DNA of 64,000 nucleotides, taken from positions 5,005,001-5,069,000 of the forward strand of contig NZ_CP150096.1 of NCBI RefSeq assembly GCF_038396765.1, in the 5' to 3' direction. Both the position numbers and the translations under genes were made by a program. This document shows, piece after piece, positions 61,237-64,000 of this stretch (position 1 is the stretch's first letter; each line of letters starts with the position of its first letter). The notes under the pieces are model-generated. The model did no database searches, was not told where the DNA came from, and worked only from the letters and a program-made list of their open reading frames with translations. This DNA is from Chitinophaga caseinilytica (GTDB lineage: Bacteria > Bacteroidota > Bacteroidia > Chitinophagales > Chitinophagaceae).

Positions 61237-61662
61237 TTATTTACTGACGAAAAACTCCCCGCCCGTTGGCCCGTCGTACCCGATCATCCATTTCCCCGCC
61301 AGACTGTCTGGCCGCTCCAGGCGCGCTTTGAAGGAGAAAATATTATCCGTTCCAATGTCATATTTATACCGGGCATACAAATCTTTCCCATTGCGCACAT
61401 ACGTTCCCCGCGCCGTCATCGTCTGCGATCCAACATCATGAACGATCAACGTCCCGTTCTGATAAAATTCCATCCTGAAATGGCCGAAATAGCCGGAAAA
61501 GGTAGTATCGCCTTCATCGTTGCCATAGGAATATCCATACCGCCCTGCCCAGGTACCTTCCATATCCTGATTGTTGGGTTGCGGTTGCGGCTGGCGGGAT
61601 TTTTTACATGCAAAAAAAGCCATGGCGATGCATAGCATGGTTACGTTACGAAGCATATTCAT
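61237..61662 (-). CDS. Small lipoprotein of unknown function
   Basis: 141 residues from ATG 61662; ATG 61656 is also possible. Lipobox AFFAC sits about 18 residues in (Cys followed by KKSRQPQPQP), so it is lipid-anchored. A beta-rich domain of about 100 residues follows (MEGTWAGRYGYSYGNDEGD; GTYVRNGKDLYARYKY; GKWMIGYDGP), lipocalin-like in strand pattern. I do not recognise a named family. The frame extends upstream to a GTG at 61689, but that lies beyond the -7 box at 61677-61684, so it cannot be the start. Confidence 0.82.
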   Translation of the reverse strand: MNMLRNVTMLCIAMAFFACKKSRQPQPQPNNQDMEGTWAGRYGYSYGNDEGDTTFSGYFGHFRMEFYQNGTLIVHDVGSQTMTARGTYVRNGKDLYARYKYDIGTDNIFSFKARLERPDSLAGKWMIGYDGPTGGEFFVSK

Positions 61663-61676
61663 TGGGGTTTGGAAGT

Positions 61677-61707
61677 CAAAATTAGGCACGTTTCATAGGG
61701 GAAACAA
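61677..61707 (-). promoter_or_regulatory. Two-part promoter for the small lipoprotein gene
   Basis: On the minus strand TTG (61707-61705), a 20-base spacer, then TAATTTTG (61684-61677). The ATG follows 14 bases later. It decides the start of the lipoprotein gene. Confidence 0.7.
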
Positions 61708-61708
61708 C

Positions 61709-61722
61709 CACATAAATATGTG
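61709..61722. promoter_or_regulatory. 14-base palindrome between divergent genes, possible operator
   Basis: CACATA AA TATGTG is a perfect 6-bp inverted repeat with a 2-base centre. It touches the -33 side of the lipoprotein promoter and lies 37 bases before the TolC-family start. Confidence 0.45.
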
Positions 61723-61758
61723 ATGGGCACGAACAAATGAAGGCGGCTTCCTGTTAAA

Positions 61759-63225
61759 ATGGAGAATATGAATCCATCAGCCCGACTCATCACCACCGTC
61801 CTATGCCTGCTATCCGGCCCTGCCGCGGTTTTCGCCCAATCGGGCGAACTGAAGCTGGAAGACTGTTTCCGCATCGCCCGGCATAAAAACCTGGCCGTGG
61901 AGCAGGCCCGCCGCTCGCTGAATGCCCGGCAATATCAACTGGAAGCCGAACAGGCCACCTATTTCCCGAAAGTAGACCTGCTGGCGGGGTATAATTATCT
62001 CAGCAAACCGCTGGAAATCAATCTTCAGCAGGTAAAAGGCGGGATCGTGGAAGGCTCCTCGCGCCAAAGCGTCAACGCCGCCAATACGGTCTTCAAAGAG
62101 ATCACCGGCAACGATCTGCCGCAAAATGTGCAGGACGTCATTTTCAAATCGTCCGAAAATATCATCAACGCCGTTTACCCCGACTACAACCCGGCCCTGG
62201 CCAAACAAAGCTATTTCGTGGCCGCGCTCGCGTTGCGCCAACCCATCTACCTCGGCGGCAAGCTCGCCACTGCCCGCAACATCGCCAAAGCGCAGTACGA
62301 CGCCGGGATCGTGAACCTGGAACTGGTGGAAAAACAGATGGACTTCGCGCTGGCCGCGGCTTACCTCAAAATTCTCTGGGTCAACGGCATGATGGCTTCG
62401 CAGGAACGCATCGTGGCCGCCATGGAACGTAACGAACGGTTCGCCATTTCGCTGGTAAAAAACGAGATCATCCCGCCCTACCAGCGAAACTGGGCCACCG
62501 TGGCACTGACGTACGCCCGCAGCCGTATGCATAACCTGGAACTGGAAAAGATCAACGGCATGGTGGAACTGAAACGTTTGATGCAACTGCCGCAGGATAC
62601 GGTCCTCATCCTCACCGACACCCTCCGCTACCAACGCCTCCCCGACCCTGCGCCGCCGCCGGGCTTCTGGCGCGGCAACCCGGCGTGGAAAGCCGTAGAC
62701 ACCAAAACCGCCCTCGCCGAAACCACCGTCAAAGCCAGCAAATCGCTGCAACTGCCCAATATTTTCGGCATCGCCAGCCTGAACCTCTATCAGCGCGACC
62801 TCCCCGTAACCACGCCGCCATGGCTCGTGGGCGTGGAAATGCAGTGGAACCTCTTCAGCGGGTTCTCCCGCGAAAAACGCGTGAAAGCCACCCGGCAACT
62901 CGTGGAAGAAGCCAAAATCGCGTCGGAGAACACACAGGCCCTCCTGGAAGCCGCCGCCACGGTAGTCCGCAATAAAGTCACCGTGCTGGAGCGCGACCTC
63001 CAAAGCCTCCTCCAGGCCCGCGACCAGGCGCAACTCACCACCACACAGGTCCAGGAGCGCCTGGCCGAACAGCTTTCCTCCGTCAAAGACGTGAACGAAG
63101 CCCTGCTGGTAGAAGAAGAGCTCGGGAAAGCCTATTACACCGCACTTTTCGGCTACATGCTCGCAGCCGCCGAATATTATAACATTCTTGGAACGCCTCA
63201 ACAAATCTCCGCTTTGATACAATGA
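61759..63225 (+). CDS. Outer-membrane efflux protein, TolC family
   Basis: 488 residues, normal for the family; ATG 61768 (MNPSARLITT) is an alternative start. Signal peptide about 20-30 residues ending AAVFAQ. The mature protein shows the internal duplication typical of TolC: LKLEDCFRIARHKNLAVEQ at the first half and a second helix pair near 330-420 (VGVEMQWNLFSGFSREKRV). It forms a trimeric channel from periplasm through the outer membrane. It is translationally coupled to the next gene (ATGA), a membrane fusion protein, so the pair is an export pump. The inner-membrane component should lie beyond the right edge. Confidence 0.93.
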   Translation: MENMNPSARLITTVLCLLSGPAAVFAQSGELKLEDCFRIARHKNLAVEQARRSLNARQYQLEAEQATYFPKVDLLAGYNYLSKPLEINLQQVKGGIVEGSSRQSVNAANTVFKEITGNDLPQNVQDVIFKSSENIINAVYPDYNPALAKQSYFVAALALRQPIYLGGKLATARNIAKAQYDAGIVNLELVEKQMDFALAAAYLKILWVNGMMASQERIVAAMERNERFAISLVKNEIIPPYQRNWATVALTYARSRMHNLELEKINGMVELKRLMQLPQDTVLILTDTLRYQRLPDPAPPPGFWRGNPAWKAVDTKTALAETTVKASKSLQLPNIFGIASLNLYQRDLPVTTPPWLVGVEMQWNLFSGFSREKRVKATRQLVEEAKIASENTQALLEAAATVVRNKVTVLERDLQSLLQARDQAQLTTTQVQERLAEQLSSVKDVNEALLVEEELGKAYYTALFGYMLAAAEYYNILGTPQQISALIQ

Positions 63226-64000
63226 AAAAATTCATCACGCAATACTGGGCCCTCCTCATACCCGTGATCATCCTCCTGATCGCCGTACTGTTCCTCGTTC
63301 GCCAGTCGCCCGCGGCCGGCGATCAATTCCTCGGCATGGTAGACGCGAAGTATGTTGACGTAGCCGCAGAATTCCCCGGCCGGCTGGATTCGCTTTTCGT
63401 GGAACAGGGGGATACGGTGCGGGAAGGCCAGCTCCTCGGCGTACTGCGCACCACCGAGATCAACGCCATCCGCAATCAGGCCGAAGCGGCCATTGAAGCG
63501 GCGCAGTCGCAGGTGAAGCTCCTGGAAAAGGGCGCCCGGCCGGAGATCATCAAGAACGCCGGCAATTTGTACAAGATCGCGCAGGACCAGTACGACCTGG
63601 CCCGCAAAACCTACGAGCGGATGGAAAGGCTCTACAACGACAGCGTGGTTTCCGGCACCGAGCGCGACGTGATCCATTTCCGGTTCCAGGCCGCCAAGAA
63701 AGAAATGGAGATCGCCCGGCTGAACCAGCAGATGCTGGAAAAAGGCACCCAACCAGAGATCATCCAAACCGCCACCGCCATTCTCAAACAGGCGGAACAG
63801 GGTTATGAACTGACGAAAGCCCTGACCGACAATACCCGCATCCATGCACCGGCCGACGGCATCATTTCCAACCTGGTCATCCACCAGGGCGAGATCGTGA
63901 GCATCGGCTACCCCATGATGACGCTCCAGAAGAATATGTCGTATTTCATCCGGTTCAACATCCGGCAGGATAAGGCCGCGGCTTACCCGCTCGGCGCCAA
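63222..64000 (+). CDS. HlyD/EmrA-type membrane fusion protein (3' part beyond window)
   Basis: The first 259 codons, beginning ATG 63222 (MKKFITQYWALLIPVIILLI), which is a single N-terminal membrane anchor (residues 9-26). A biotinyl-lipoyl half follows (VDVAAEFPGRLDSLFVEQGD), then a long coiled-coil hairpin of about 120 residues with matching arms (EKGARPEIIK and EKGTQPEIIQ) and the returning lipoyl half IHAPADGIISNLVIHQGE. It links an inner-membrane pump to the TolC-like channel. Cut by the window end. Confidence 0.93.
   Translation, partial: MKKFITQYWALLIPVIILLIAVLFLVRQSPAAGDQFLGMVDAKYVDVAAEFPGRLDSLFVEQGDTVREGQLLGVLRTTEINAIRNQAEAAIEAAQSQVKLLEKGARPEIIKNAGNLYKIAQDQYDLARKTYERMERLYNDSVVSGTERDVIHFRFQAAKKEMEIARLNQQMLEKGTQPEIIQTATAILKQAEQGYELTKALTDNTRIHAPADGIISNLVIHQGEIVSIGYPMMTLQKNMSYFIRFNIRQDKAAAYPLGA

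Overview
This window looks like chromosome from a GC-rich Bacteroidota bacterium, most likely Chitinophagaceae (Chitinophaga-like). The evidence is two secreted proteins with type IX secretion C-terminal domains of the gliding-motility (type B) kind, a third secreted protein with a type A tail, SprB-like repeats, a futalosine-pathway menaquinone gene (mqnE), a bacillithiol gene (bshC), and many promoters with the Bacteroidota -7 box TAnnTTTG. One tRNA-Cys is present. I saw no rRNA, CRISPR array, insertion sequence or integrase. The placement is inferred from gene content, not from a database search.

Layout. 0-6.9 kb holds a secreted-protein fragment, a broken pirin gene with a Crp/Fnr regulator, tRNA-Cys, uridine phosphorylase, dapF, corA, and a small membrane protein/yhhQ/NUDIX operon. 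7-19.4 kb is a surface-glycan region: a YfhO-like membrane protein, an operon of four glycosyltransferases including a GT11 fucosyltransferase, a type IX secreted adhesin, a flippase, another glycosyltransferase and an FkbM methyltransferase. 19.4-24.3 kb holds an NlpC/P60 lipoprotein, dnaE and trxA. 24.3-38.8 kb holds a second giant secreted protein, a nucleoside transporter, an M43 protease coupled to mqnE, a DUF192 lipoprotein, an orphan response regulator, a short-chain dehydrogenase, a PVC-type haem lipoprotein, an ankyrin protein and an MFS transporter. 38.8-46.6 kb holds smc, an intergenic cluster of DnaA-box-like sites, a FUSC-family membrane protein and bshC. 46.8-54.4 kb is a carbohydrate module: a GT4 fused to a helical domain, a second GT4, and facing them an apparent operon glgA-glgC-GH130. 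54.7-64 kb holds DinB, HAD and DUF72 proteins, a large FAD/Fe-S oxidoreductase, a KilA-N pseudogene, a small lipoprotein, and the start of a TolC/HlyD efflux operon that runs off the end.

How the parts fit. The glycosyltransferases, flippase and FkbM enzyme plausibly build a surface glycan, and the type IX cargo proteins are the kind anchored on or displayed with such glycans in Bacteroidota. The glgA-glgC-GH130 arrangement suggests that ADP-glucose/glycogen synthesis is linked to a mannoside phosphorylase and two dedicated glycosyltransferases, which is the best candidate here for an incompletely described system. The DnaA-box cluster between smc and the FUSC gene is a candidate replication origin.

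Caution. Three genes (pirin and two glycosyltransferases) carry single frame breaks of one or two bases in otherwise intact coding sequence. These may be sequence errors. A KilA-N gene carries one in-frame stop. Starts were often moved inward from the longest possible reading frame because a -7 box or signal peptide showed where transcription or translation must begin.
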